This document shows, one piece after another, positions 53,806 through 64,000 of a stretch of DNA of 64,000 nt. Within the stretch, counting starts at the first letter, position 1; every line of letters begins with the position of its first letter. Below the pieces are notes generated by a model. The model worked only from the letters and a program-made list of their open reading frames with translations. It ran no database searches and was not told the DNA's origin. The DNA is from Craspedostauros australis (taxonomy: Eukaryota > Bacillariophyta > Bacillariophyceae > Mastogloiales > Achnanthaceae). The position numbers and the translations under genes are program-made. The stretch spans positions 372,001 through 436,000 of the forward strand of contig JAMXDE010000043.1 of assembly GCA_026770025.1 (NCBI GenBank), read 5' to 3'.

Positions 53806-53921
53806 CTGTTCCTGAATGATCGGCCTTCATCCTATGCTCTCCTTGCTCACTTCGTCTCAGACCAGTGCAGTTCATCACATCCACCTAGCAAACAACACTA
53901 CTCTCCACCAACAATTCCACC

Positions 53922-56900
53922 ATGTTTCCCTCTGCTGCTGCCAAGGCCCTCTCCAAGGATGGCAACCCCTCTCCTCGTAAGAAACCGTGTTCGGCTCGCC
54001 CTGTGTCTGCTCCTCCTGTCGATTCGAAGGGGAACCTGCTGCCAACTGCAGAGCAACTGTTGCCTGACAAGCCGTCCGCTGCATTGCGGAAGCCGACCAT
54101 CATCACGCAAGTGATCGATGTGAAGCCGATGCATGCAGCGGATGGCGACCTCGTCCCGAACGGCACGCATGCGCACGCTCGCGAGCTGCATGTGTTCGTA
54201 CACATCCTTGACAACAACGGAGGCGTCTTCGACGACTCCAACGTCAGGGTGCGTTCGGAGGGACGAGGTGTCGGCGATGGGACTTCGGTGAGCGTTATCG
54301 TGAACGCGCCACCCCATGCTGCGCCTGACGTTGCACCACCTGTCGCGCCTACCCCACCAGCGAGGCTCCCTCGTCGCTGCAACGCTGTTGTTGCTGGGGG
54401 CTACGCAGATGCCTCTGGCGATAGCGACAGCACGTACGACGACAGCGGCAAGGAGCAACGAACACGCGCCAGCAGGAACAGGAGAGGAGGCCAGTTCGGG
54501 TACGACCCGGAAGAGGCGGGAAACTGGAGGCGTGATGCGATCGGTCGTATCATGGTAGCGCTTCGATCTAACCTAGATCCTAAAATCCTCCAGCAAATGC
54601 CAACAACAGGATTCGTTCTCACAGGCCAACACGATCGGACCATCTGGAGCTCTGTGAAACAGATGTGGAGTGTCGTATCATCTGCACTTTGGACTGTCCT
54701 GCTTCCAGAAGAGGAGGTGCCAACTTGTCAGATGGAACAGGTGGTTTCATACGTACGCGGCAATGTGGAGCTTCCTCCGACAATGTTGGCATCTAACCTG
54801 TACACCCTCTGCTTGCTCGGACAAACTACACCATCCCACACGGTGAGAGCTGCTTTGGCCATGTCTGCACCACATGCACTGTGCACTGCTATCTTGGGCA
54901 AGCACGCACATGGGCTGTCGGAGGAACAGAAGGCGCGCATGCTTCCCAAACGCGACATCATCACGCACAGCCAGGTCTGCACTTTGCGCGGCTACTACGA
55001 CATCTTGAGCCACGGCGAAGTCATCCCATCGCGAGTTCTCCAGTATCGCGTGCGTGCCTGTGATCTCTCTGGTGTGGTGTCCTTCCTCATGACAACTACT
55101 ACATACAAGGCAGGGTTGAGTCACATGGTACAGTATGGCGGGGTTGAATTCGAAAATGTCCCAGTGTTCGATCGAGGCGGCACGACCATCCGAGAATTAT
55201 TCGGCAAGTACTCGTCCACTACAAACAACCCAGTGGGAAGGCCCGCGTTCACCACCATTACTAACCTACTCACACGCAAAAGCAAGATCAAGACGGGCCT
55301 TTCTTCCTTCGAGAGTTACTTCTGGATGGCGACGGAGAAACTCAAACAGGCAATTTCGCGCCTAGTCGAGCTGCTGGAGGCTAAGTATGAAGCGGATGGG
55401 GAGGAGAAAAACGATGACACTGTTGATGCCAATGACGAGCCCGATGATGTCATCTTGTCACATGTGCGCACAGCAAAGTCCCTCTTGCATGCGCTTGAGC
55501 TGCTTGTCGTCTTCCTCAAATGGGAATTCACGGCGTCTCACTTGCAGCATGAGTGTGATGACCCAATGCATTCGGCCACGTTCGCTCTCACCACCAAAAA
55601 GGAGAAGAAGAAGGCAACATCCACATCAACCAATCAACGCAAACCACGCACCAACAAGCACAAGCGGAAGAAGACCACCACCATCACAAACAACATTCCA
55701 ATCATCACAAATGACATTCCTGTGACCACCGCAAGCGAACAACCACGTAAAGTATGCAACCGTTGTGGCGCAGCAATGCGATTTGTGGATGATCGTTTTG
55801 TTCCTTTTGTCACAATGCTTAAGGACAACGAACTCACGGAACACAAAGACGAATTGCAATCAATGCTTGCGGCGGCGCCGGGATTCGCCAACGAAATTGT
55901 TAACTACATGGCTCACAAAGTGCGTGCAAAAGTTCAATTCCGACAAATCGCTTTTTATCAATCCGAGCTCAATGATAAGCCTGAAAGAGCCTATGTGGTA
56001 CTTGACCATAAGCAAAAAATTCTACCAACAGGCCAAGGCGAAGCCCAGCAAGAATATTGGGGGAAGAAGGGAATGTCACTGCTTGGGGCAATGGTCATCA
56101 CATGTCGCAATGACATTTTTACTTATCGGTTCATCGACATTGTGGTCGATGGAAGACCGACACAAGACACACTTCAAGTTGGTGGACTACTTGAGATCGT
56201 ACAAAAAAAGGTCAAAGACATTCTCCCATCCGTGACTGAAATTATCCTACAGAGCGATAATGCGTGTTGCTTCGCCAGTCACGAGCACATCGCGCTCATC
56301 ACGTCCAAACTCAACAAGAACCTTGTGACACGAAAGGCGGCCAAAATCATCGCGTGGATCTACACGGAGGCCCAAACCGGTAAGAGCATGCTGGACACCC
56401 ACTTCGCGTACATCACCCGTGTACTGCGAAAACACGTGCAAAGTGGACACGACATCAAGACCCCGCTGCAACTCTTCGAGGCACTGGTCGCCGGTAACAT
56501 CGTGGGTACCACCACGGTACTGGCCAACGCAGAGACCCTTGAAGGCAACATCACGACGTTACCGGGCGCACCAAAAAGGCGATTCCGCGCGAACGGACAG
56601 CAGGTACGTCAGACTCACGAGGTGAAGTACGACGATGACCAGGCACGGCTGGTGGCTGCATCTGGCATCACGGAAGATGTTGTGGTCAAGAGCGCTGAAT
56701 GGGAAGGGTGGATCATCAACAAGTTGGGTGTCCTCCCTGCCGATTCGCACACGTCCGACAAGCTGCCGATAACGTCCGAATCGTTCAGGAAGACGGACAA
56801 GACGCGAAAACTCGGGCGCACAGCGACAGAGAGCAAGGCGTTCGCGATCGGCAAAGCCCTCCAAGACGGACAACAACATCTACCATCCGATCACACCACA

Positions 56901-57434
56901 GCACTACAAGACCAGACCGCGGAAACCGAACACCCACCACTCGCAGTGCCAGGCTGGGCGAGCAAAACAACACGGACCAACGCCAAACTACCAGACTACA
57001 TCGCGGACAAGTTGAAGGACATCTGCGCAGCGTCCGCGAAGGACCCAAAGAACAGACCGTCCGAACACGAAGCACATGAGAAACTGATGGGCGGCGAAAA
57101 AACCAAAACGGACTGGTACGTACAACTGCACGCAAATCCCATGCGTGTCAAAGCTTCATTGTTTGCAGCGTACAACGCCAAACAACGCAAGGACAAGAAG
57201 CAAGCCGCTCTCAAGGCGGCAACCAACACCAACACCAACCCAACAAGCACAGCAACAGCATCTGTAATTGTAGCAACCTCCAATGCACCAGCTGCAACAG
57301 AGGAGGAACGAATTGAAGAGGAGTTGCAGAAAGAGGAAGAGGAATTGGACCATCAGATGTGGTGTGATGCTCACACCATGAAGGCGAACACAGAAAGTGA
57401 GGCTGTGTTGGATGATGAGACGGAAATTTTGTGA
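53922..57434 (+). CDS. DDE/D-type transposase, superfamily uncertain
   Basis: 1,170 codons, uninterrupted; ATG in TTCCACCATG. Residues 1-190 are low complexity. A helical central region follows (about 190-560), then Lys/Thr-rich linker and one CxxC pair (KVCNRCGAAM, about 610). The region about 690-840 looks like a transposase core: YVVLDHKQK (D695), EYWGKKGMSLLGAMVIT, IILQSDNACCF (D779) and GKSMLDTHFAYITR (D825). The D..D..D order and the SDNACCF block are typical of RNase H-fold cut-and-paste transposases. The C-terminal 330 residues are polar, with a Lys-rich stretch (YNAKQRKDKKQAALK) and an acidic tail. It lies alone inside the long inverted repeats, so it is almost surely the transposase. 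Sola is the best guess from the 4-bp duplication; Dada- or KDZ-like families are alternatives. Confidence 0.75.
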   Translation: MFPSAAAKALSKDGNPSPRKKPCSARPVSAPPVDSKGNLLPTAEQLLPDKPSAALRKPTIITQVIDVKPMHAADGDLVPNGTHAHARELHVFVHILDNNGGVFDDSNVRVRSEGRGVGDGTSVSVIVNAPPHAAPDVAPPVAPTPPARLPRRCNAVVAGGYADASGDSDSTYDDSGKEQRTRASRNRRGGQFGYDPEEAGNWRRDAIGRIMVALRSNLDPKILQQMPTTGFVLTGQHDRTIWSSVKQMWSVVSSALWTVLLPEEEVPTCQMEQVVSYVRGNVELPPTMLASNLYTLCLLGQTTPSHTVRAALAMSAPHALCTAILGKHAHGLSEEQKARMLPKRDIITHSQVCTLRGYYDILSHGEVIPSRVLQYRVRACDLSGVVSFLMTTTTYKAGLSHMVQYGGVEFENVPVFDRGGTTIRELFGKYSSTTNNPVGRPAFTTITNLLTRKSKIKTGLSSFESYFWMATEKLKQAISRLVELLEAKYEADGEEKNDDTVDANDEPDDVILSHVRTAKSLLHALELLVVFLKWEFTASHLQHECDDPMHSATFALTTKKEKKKATSTSTNQRKPRTNKHKRKKTTTITNNIPIITNDIPVTTASEQPRKVCNRCGAAMRFVDDRFVPFVTMLKDNELTEHKDELQSMLAAAPGFANEIVNYMAHKVRAKVQFRQIAFYQSELNDKPERAYVVLDHKQKILPTGQGEAQQEYWGKKGMSLLGAMVITCRNDIFTYRFIDIVVDGRPTQDTLQVGGLLEIVQKKVKDILPSVTEIILQSDNACCFASHEHIALITSKLNKNLVTRKAAKIIAWIYTEAQTGKSMLDTHFAYITRVLRKHVQSGHDIKTPLQLFEALVAGNIVGTTTVLANAETLEGNITTLPGAPKRRFRANGQQVRQTHEVKYDDDQARLVAASGITEDVVVKSAEWEGWIINKLGVLPADSHTSDKLPITSESFRKTDKTRKLGRTATESKAFAIGKALQDGQQHLPSDHTTALQDQTAETEHPPLAVPGWASKTTRTNAKLPDYIADKLKDICAASAKDPKNRPSEHEAHEKLMGGEKTKTDWYVQLHANPMRVKASLFAAYNAKQRKDKKQAALKAATNTNTNPTSTATASVIVATSNAPAATEEERIEEELQKEEEELDHQMWCDAHTMKANTESEAVLDDETEIL

Positions 57435-59135
57435 TGGCTGTGCGTCACCGCGATAACACTAGTTGTGGAGTTTTGTGGGGGCAGACCATGCTACTAAAAC
57501 GAGTCTAGAGGGCATCCAAAAAGCACATCCAATATCTGCTTGTCATGCTATATCTCAACAACACATCGTCTACAATTAAATCTAAACAGTGCATTCATAC
57601 ACCTGACTAGTGTTTATACAGAATATCGAAGTTAAATTGACAAAGAAATTATTTTTAGTGTCATGTTGGTCCATCACACAGTTGTGTGGTGGATTCACAA
57701 AATTCTCGACCAAGCAATGTTGCCCTCCAATCAGCACCCATGATCATCATCATCATCCTGGTATTTTGATAAACTGCGCACCACAATCGCTCTGTATACC
57801 CCCCATCTACCCACTCCATGAAGGATACAACGTTTTGGCCACATTGCATGCCCCAAAGTGTCCATACACTGAAAAAGAGTGATTCCAAAAAACGATTTTC
57901 AAGCCGGATGCGGTATGGATACGGATCCATACCTCATGCACATGACCCTTTCAGCCCCTCCACGTGCCCCTCGTGCATTCCCACACTCCCTGGTGACATG
58001 ATGATGCATCCAGAGGGGGATGGGCATCGATGGTCTTGATGGTACACCTCCATTTGGTGATGCCATCTCTTTTCGTGGCACCCCACCAAAACATGACCTG
58101 TCTGTACTCATTCGAGGCCACAGCCTCTTCCAGACAATATCTGCGGCGCGAACTTCGCGACGTGCATCTTCCGTTGGTGCCGCACGCATCTTGCATGGGC
58201 GACTTGGCGATTGGGTGGCTTGATGATGCTGCCTGTCACAGCCAAAGCCACACCATGGGAACCCCCACGATACACCGCCAAAACTCTTGCCCTCCACTGT
58301 TTCCTCCGCGCGGACACCTTCTCGGTCGTCCCCGAACCTCAAACTTCGTGGGAATCTTGGTCTTGGCCTCCTGGAGCCATCTTGCCCATCCATAGGCGTT
58401 GGGGTGGGTTGTGGATGGAGTACACCGGCCATATGCAACGAGGCAATCTGGTGCGAAATTGTGACGTTTGATCTGGGGCCTGCGACGGCCCCAAATCAAG
58501 CGCTCTCGCGACCCCCTCTCGTCCACCCACCAACGGCTGCATCGCGGTGACGGCGATGTGCTTGGATTTGTCATTGGACCGCTGGTTGGTGCGGCGCAGT
58601 GATTGCCGTTGGACGGCCATTGTGGCGTTTTTTGGTGTTCCGCCATTGTAATGTTGTTGTTTTTTGGAGTCTGGCACTCTCAACCAGTCGGACATACTGG
58701 GGGATAAGGTAATTGCAAACACCTATCCAAAATGCACGAAAGAAACATGACACAAAACACTTCCGGAGTACCAATGCAACTCGACCATTCCGTCACGAAG
58801 AAACGTCGCAGATGCTGCTTCACATCGTGCTGTGATTGGTGTTTCATGACGCAGTATCCATCGTCGTGACGTAGATGACGGATTAAGCAAACGGAGGGTA
58901 GAATGAATGTAAACGCAGACTCACCGCTTCCCCCAAAACTATACAACTAGTGCTATCGTGGAGGGACTGTTGGATGGTCTGATCGGAACACCTCAAAAAG
59001 AGACTAAACAATTCAAAATGGGAACAACGTCGCTGAAACGAAGAACAGCAAAGGGTTAAATTGGATCGATGTAGTCGTAGGCGAAAGGCTGAAACCCGAG
59101 AGAGATCGAAAATTGCGCATATCCATCGGTCTGTA
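57435..59135. other. Right noncoding part of the GTAG transposon
   Basis: 1.7 kb with no recognised gene. 57899-58438 (minus) is an open frame of 179 codons without a known motif. GGGGCC-TGCGAC-GGCCCC near 58,475 is a hairpin. The region could contain a second gene that I cannot recognise. Confidence 0.4.
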
Positions 59136-59285
59136 AAACTTAAAATAGGATCTAACTCAAAAATGTAACGGTTAATTATTTGTATTAGACCTAAAGGGAT
59201 TACGAATATGTGCTTGGTTAGTATGTAGAAGAGAAAATTTCTGGAGGTCTATTTCAAAGTGTTGGTCGACTCACTGATCGGGCTC
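59136..59285 (-). repeat. Right terminal inverted repeat
   Basis: Ends ACTCACTGATCGGGCTC at 59285, then GTAG. Partner of 53141-53293. Confidence 0.85.
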
Positions 59286-59356
59286 GTAGAAAAAAGCGTG
59301 ATTTGCCTTCCAGATCCCAAAGTGTTTTTTTTCGGGCTCCTTCGAGTAACGCATTG

Positions 59357-59414
59357 TATCCGTAAGGAATTTTTGTGTGGGCGTTTTCGTAAGTGGACTC
59401 CTCAATCCAGTTAC
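59357..59414 (+). mobile_element. Truncated copy of the 50.8-kb MITE
   Basis: TATCCGTAAGGAATTTTT then GTGTGGGCGTTTTCGTAAG, as at 50,803-50,845; cut at 59415 by an LTR start. Confidence 0.75.
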
Positions 59415-59849
59415 TGTTGGAAATCCGGGGTATAGATACTGTAGTTTAACCTATATTAAACTGTACCGTTTTAGAACTGTGAGAACAATACATTCATTTC
59501 TCGAATCCTCAACTCGTTTGCCCACGATGATGCTTATGGCCTCCTGTAGTTGCCCCTCACAATCATCATAGCAAACCCTCTCCATCATGCGCATCTCATT
59601 GCTCATGACAGGTGCATTTCATCATGCTTGTTCATATGTTGGCAAGTTCCGCTCACGGTAACCTACAATCGTGGAAGATGGTGTTGGTTGATAGTCGTTC
59701 GTTTGCTATTTCATTACTTGGCTACTCCGATCCTCTCGGTGTACGCCCGTTCTCTTGCCCGATGCTCTCAGTGCTTCAATCTGTTTCGTAGATTCGGTCT
59801 CCGACTATGAGTCGGTACACAAGATGCTCTCTCGCTCCTCTCTGTATTC

Positions 59850-59881
<32 letters not shown>

Positions 59882-60652
59882 AACATCATGTGTTCGTGCT
59901 ACACGATACTCCGTGTTCGATGCGTACTCTGCATTCGACACTCCGTTCGCTCAGCACTGGCTCCTACTCCATGAGTACTTACCATTTGAAGTTCACCTTC
60001 AGTATCCATGATGCTGATCCTCTTCGGTCATCGGATCTTTGCCTCCTGCTCTGACTTGGAGACAGATGTCGACATGGTGACACGATGACATCCTGTCGAC
60101 GTCAGTAGGCGTCCTTCTGCTCTCCAGATGTCATGTTCCATTGATGATGCAGGAGTCTGTCAGATGATATCGTCATCTGAGGTTTAGTTGGAGAGTACCT
60201 CGAGATTCTCTTGGTACCATTGATGGATGGACGGACGATCTTCTAATTCTCTCAGAAATCATCGATTGCAAATTTCCTCCAGAAATCTTGCTCTTTTTCG
60301 TGTGTTCCATTTCCGCTGTAATTCTGACGAATCACAGAATACTATCGACACGAATGTAGTTATACCGTCCAAGTGCGTATGAGAGAATAACGGGTGAACG
60401 ATGCACATATACATGTACATCTTGACATATACTCACATGTACATCTCGACATTCATAGAGGTGTCCTCCTACACCCCTGAGGTGCATGCATGCCAATGCT
60501 CGATTCACTCTCTTCTCATCAGGCATCCATCACTTGTTCAGTGCACTCTTCCGCGTTGTTCACTCACTCTTCTCACATGTTCACTGATGATCACACTTGG
60601 TTCAGAACATGGAGTTCTGGCACGATTAGTCCAGTCCTTCGATGATGTGCCA
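59415..60652 (-). repeat. LTR-family fragment (GGAAATCC), interrupted by a solo LTR
   Basis: Begins TGTTGGAAATCCGGGG and shows the family landmark AACTGTGAG about 60 bp in. It is split at 59636/60452 by the inverted solo LTR and resumes to about 60,652, where another LTR begins. The far end is not seen. Confidence 0.6.
59637..60451 (-). repeat. Solo LTR of the complete Copia family, 6-bp duplication
   Basis: 815 bp on the minus strand, TGTCGAGATG...TTGCCAACA, collinear with 18787-19579 and 25346-26127. Flanked by TTCATA on both sides (59631-59636 and 60452-60457). Confidence 0.9.
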
Positions 60653-61906
60653 TGTTGGAAATCCGGGGTGGTGTGATAGTAGAAAACTAATCGTTTGTTA
60701 GAATCTACTTCTCTGAACTGTGAGCTCTTCATTGCTCTCAATTGCAAAGTTCGATCTTCTCCTGAGATCTCCATGGGTCCCTCTGTTGGTCTAGCAGGCA
60801 TCCATCTTGCATTCATCGCAAATTCATCATGGACATGCATGCACCACCGAGTACCCCATGTCCGTGCACAAAAGCACGTTGTCCTCCACTGATAGTTTTG
60901 ATGCCTTAGACATCGCCGAGTTGTAGGCTTCACACAGGTCGGTTCATTCAACCAGATCACGATCTTCCATTCGTCACGGGAACACCCTGGTTGGGAGCTC
61001 ATTCAGCTCCTCGACCTGTTAGGAATTGAGGGTACGACTTTTTCGGAATACCCGTGATTGCCGCACCTCCCAACATTATTCGTCACAGCTTTGAATATTA
61101 TTCGTCACATGTTCAGAGACTATTTGTCACACCTTTGTATACCATGTCATTATGACTATGACTAAGGATACGGACGTGATTGATACCTGTACTACCGCGA
61201 GGAGGGTAGTCTGTCCTCTGGTAACGTAAGGACGACACCCATGGCGGATCAGGAGGTCCCAATACCAAACCAACCATGGCAACCATGCAGACGACGACGT
61301 CGATCAGAACAGCAGGCCGAAGGGCAAGTGACGCACCTCCTTCAGAGGACAGCACGCGCCCCTCCTGCGGACAAGAACATCCACAGGTTTGGAACATCAG
61401 AAAGGATCAGAACATCCGCAGGTTTGGAACATCACCAAGGTTGACATCGATCGTGGGACGATGGCGTCATGAGATCAACAACGGAAACATGTGATAGGCA
61501 AGTGCTCAGGACTGCAGATCCCTACCATGCAAGCGTAGACAGCTACGACGATGCAGAGGCAAGCAACAACGATGCCAAGACAAAGAAGCAAGAACAGAGC
61601 ATGATGAATGGGGAGAGAAGCACCTAAGAGACAACAGGGCGCCCCGTGTCGCCACCGCGACAGATGCCTACCAAAGAAGAACGAAATCGGAAGAGAAAGT
61701 GAGATTGAGCTCACAGTTCTAAAACGGCACAGTTTCTAACAGCGGATTAGATTACAGTACTAACAATAACCCCGGATTTCCAACATCGACCATTACACAT
61801 CTCCGATCATCTCCGATGCTTCTCCTGTCGTTTCTCCCATTACTTCGCCGATCACTTCACCGGCTTCCTGGAGGTTCCTCATCATTGATCCGTTCACAGG
61901 CCATCT
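60653..61906 (-). repeat. LTR-family copy split by a second insertion
   Basis: Starts TGTTGGAAATCCGGGG. 60653-61016 plus 61792-61906 aligns with the LTR at 49417-50336 (for example GTCACGGGAACACCCTGG and CTCCGATGCTTCTCCTGTCG). The insertion at 61017-61785 splits it and the start of another LTR at 61907 truncates it. Confidence 0.75.
61017..61785 (+). repeat. Solo LTR nested in an LTR copy, 6-bp duplication
   Basis: 769 bp, nearly identical to 32657-33424. Flanked by TCGACC on both sides (61011-61016 and 61786-61791), so it inserted into the copy that starts at 60653. Few differences from the 32.7-kb copy show that both are young. Confidence 0.88.
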
Positions 61907-62708
61907 TGTCGAGATGTACATGTGAGTATATGTCAAGATGTACGAGTATATGTGCATCGTTCACCCGTTATTCTCTCATACGCACTTGGACGGTATAACT
62001 ATACTCGTGTCGATAGTATTCTGTGATTCGTCAGAATTACAGCGGAAATGGAACACACGAAAAAGATCAAGATTTCTGGAGGAAATTTGCAATCGACGAT
62101 TTCTGAGAGAATCAGAAGATCGTCCGTCCATCCACCAATGGAAACGTATGGTATCGAGCGAAGCTGGAGGTACCTCCCAACTAACCCCAGATGACGATAT
62201 CATCTGACAGACCATCGCATCATCAATGGAACGTGACATCTGGAGAGCAGAAGGACGCCTACTGACGTCGACAGGATGTCATCGTGTCACCATGTCGACA
62301 TCTGTCTCCAAGTCAGAAGGTGAAGATTCAATGACCGAACGGCATCGAGATCATGGATACACGAACAGGAGTTCAAATGGTAAGTACTCATGGAGTAGGA
62401 ACCAGGAATGAACAAACGGAGTGTTGAGTGCGGAGTACGCATTGAACACGGAGTATCGCGTAGCACGAAGCACACGATATTGAGAGAGAGAGAGAGAGAG
62501 AATACGAAGAGCAGCAAGAGAGCATCTCATGTACCAACTCATAGTTGGAGACCTAATCTATGAAACAGACAAATGCGCCAAGAGCATCGGGCAAGAGAAC
62601 GGACACCGAGAGGATTGGAGTAGCCAAGAAATGAAATGGCAAACGAACGACTATCAACCAACACCATCTTCCACAATCGTAGGCTTCCAATCATGGAACT
62701 TGCTAACA
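61907..62708 (+). repeat. Solo LTR of the complete Copia family
   Basis: 802 bp, TGTCGAGATGTACATG to GAACTTGCTAACA. A block near 62,140-62,170 differs from the other copies. Flanking pentamers CATCT and CATGT match at four of five bases. Confidence 0.85.
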
Positions 62709-63900
62709 CATGTTCACCTGGCCCCCAGCAACAGCGCGAGTAGCTGCACAGTGGACGACTGAGATACATACAATATATATCCAATGATACATGGATTCCG
62801 AGCTCCCTTCGCGCCCTGCACGAAGTTTAAAGGAGTCGGAGAAAGCGCCACCGGCGCAGCCTCATAAGAAGGTTTAATCCTTGAGTTATTTATTCATTCA
62901 TGCAGTGGGGACAGATGATGTTGGGTAGGTTGCTGTCCTTGTGGTGTATTCGATTGTGTGCATTGGATGATGGAGGTGTAATGAGAGCATGTGCGGTACG
63001 CTAAATGTCACTGGACATCAACGGAAGGAGATGGGGCAGCGCTCACATGGTCAGCTGCGGGGATCCAGCTTGCGGGCTGGGAGACGTGGCAACGCATCCA
63101 CGCTGTTTGCACTGGGGGAACGGAAGCTGCGATGTGGGACATGGCATGTAGCAGAGTGAGCAGTCATTCTGCCTGTTGTGGCTTCGATGTTGGGACCTGC
63201 TGGGCGAGCTGACGAAGTTGGGTGAAGACGGCCCACGGTGGCGGCTCTTGGAGGGTTTGACAGTAGACTCGAATGCGCTGGGACATCACATCGCGCTCTC
63301 CCTCCTTGTGAAGCGCGTGGTTTCGTCTAGACCGCTGTTGCAGTGCCATGTACCAGAGCTTGTGGGTCACCTCTGTCTGCCAGTGGATGGGCCGACGGCG
63401 GTCTGGGGATGGAGGATGGTTGGGGCTGTGCTTTGGGGAAATCTGGGGTGAGAACACACTCAAGGCAAGTCCTACATATGACCCGCATGGCAGAAACACT
63501 GAAACGGAACAGGAGGCAACGATACCAACAAGCACGAACATGCATGTGGAAGCGTTGAACATCCATTTTTGCTTGCTGTGAATGGAACCAAAAACGGAGA
63601 AGATCAGAATTCCTATTGTCAGAATCTTGCACCGAGGAAGGCCACCCTAAAGCATAGATAAGGCTAGACATCCTTGATGACGTCATCGTACAATTACTAT
63701 GATTCATTCCAATCCTTCCAAGATTCAATGTTACGGCGTAGGTTTGGGGAGGCTTCCCAATCCATGTCACATCGACAGGGTCAGGGGATGGCTTAACGTT
63801 ACAAGCGATAACTCTCTAATGTCGAACGATTTGGCACATGTCAACGTGTAATTAACGCGCATCAAACAAACGACACCTTCAGAACGTCTTCCGTGACTGG
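62709..63900. other. Unassigned, possible non-LTR retrotransposon debris
   Basis: 62,865-62,900 (GTTTAATCCTTGAGTTATTTATT) resembles the A/T tail of the LINE fragment near 27,990. On the minus strand, 63,164-63,390 codes for LWYMALQQRSRRNHALHKEG, which recalls the W..RN..LH region near the end of LINE proteins. Both links are weak. No gene is called. Confidence 0.3.
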
Positions 63901-64000
63901 GTATCTCAGAACAGATTCCCAAGAACATTGAACCTTCGGCAAAAAGCAACGAATTTTGTGCTGTTGGACCACCTGTCTGATATGTTTGCATAGATAGATC
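63901..64000 (+). repeat. Second copy of the repeat at 18546-18652
   Basis: GTATCTCAGAACAGATTCCC onward matches 18546-18652 with very few differences, and runs off the window. Confidence 0.85.

Overview
The window looks like nuclear DNA of a diatom or close stramenopile. Two enzymes, a heme-pathway protoporphyrinogen oxidase and a glucose-6-phosphate isomerase, begin with a signal peptide followed by an ASAFAP-type cleavage site (AEA|F and TEA|W), the bipartite plastid-targeting signal of diatoms. A third protein ends in the diatom-expanded DUF6824 domain. Several genes carry GT-AG introns that restore long family alignments. No rRNA, tRNA or CRISPR array was seen.

Layout. 1-3,015: a minus-strand Copia retrotransposon running off the left edge, with its 5' LTR. 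4.5-14.3 kb: the host island, with a small DUF2279-like membrane protein, a CRAL-TRIO/DUF6824 protein, spliced plastid glucose-6-phosphate isomerase and protoporphyrinogen oxidase. 14.5-18.5 kb: a piggyBac-like DNA transposon flanked by CTAG. 18.5-35.3 kb: a pile of elements, namely a transposon-end relic, a complete Copia element with both LTRs and an intact 1,887-codon gag-pol, a non-LTR (LINE) RNase H fragment, an internally deleted Copia, a second piggyBac relic split by a solo LTR, and a 975-bp CTAG-flanked MITE. 35.4-41.5 kb: a two-gene divergent transposon with inverted ends, encoding a DDE_Tnp_4/Harbinger-like transposase and an unrecognised 669-residue protein. 41.8-43.4 kb: a host glycosyltransferase-like gene. 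43.8-50.3 kb: a decayed Copia bounded by two near-identical LTRs in opposite orientation. 51.2-52.9 kb: a second, spliced, glycosyltransferase-like host gene. 53.1-59.3 kb: a 6.1-kb DNA transposon with about 150-bp terminal inverted repeats and a 1,170-codon transposase I cannot place with certainty. 59.4-62.7 kb: LTRs nested inside LTRs. The right edge holds non-LTR debris and a copy of the repeat at 18.5 kb.

The host genes serve plastid tetrapyrrole synthesis, sugar-phosphate metabolism and probably secretory-pathway glycosylation; nothing suggests they form a pathway cluster. The most unusual signals are in the mobile DNA: a covarying 12-bp palindrome where a tRNA primer site should follow the 5' LTR in three different Copia elements; piggyBac-like elements that use CTAG rather than TTAA; a two-gene transposon with a repeated GTCGGA motif in its central promoter and in both ends; and the large transposon with a 4-bp GTAG duplication. 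Two LTR families show clean 6-bp target duplications.
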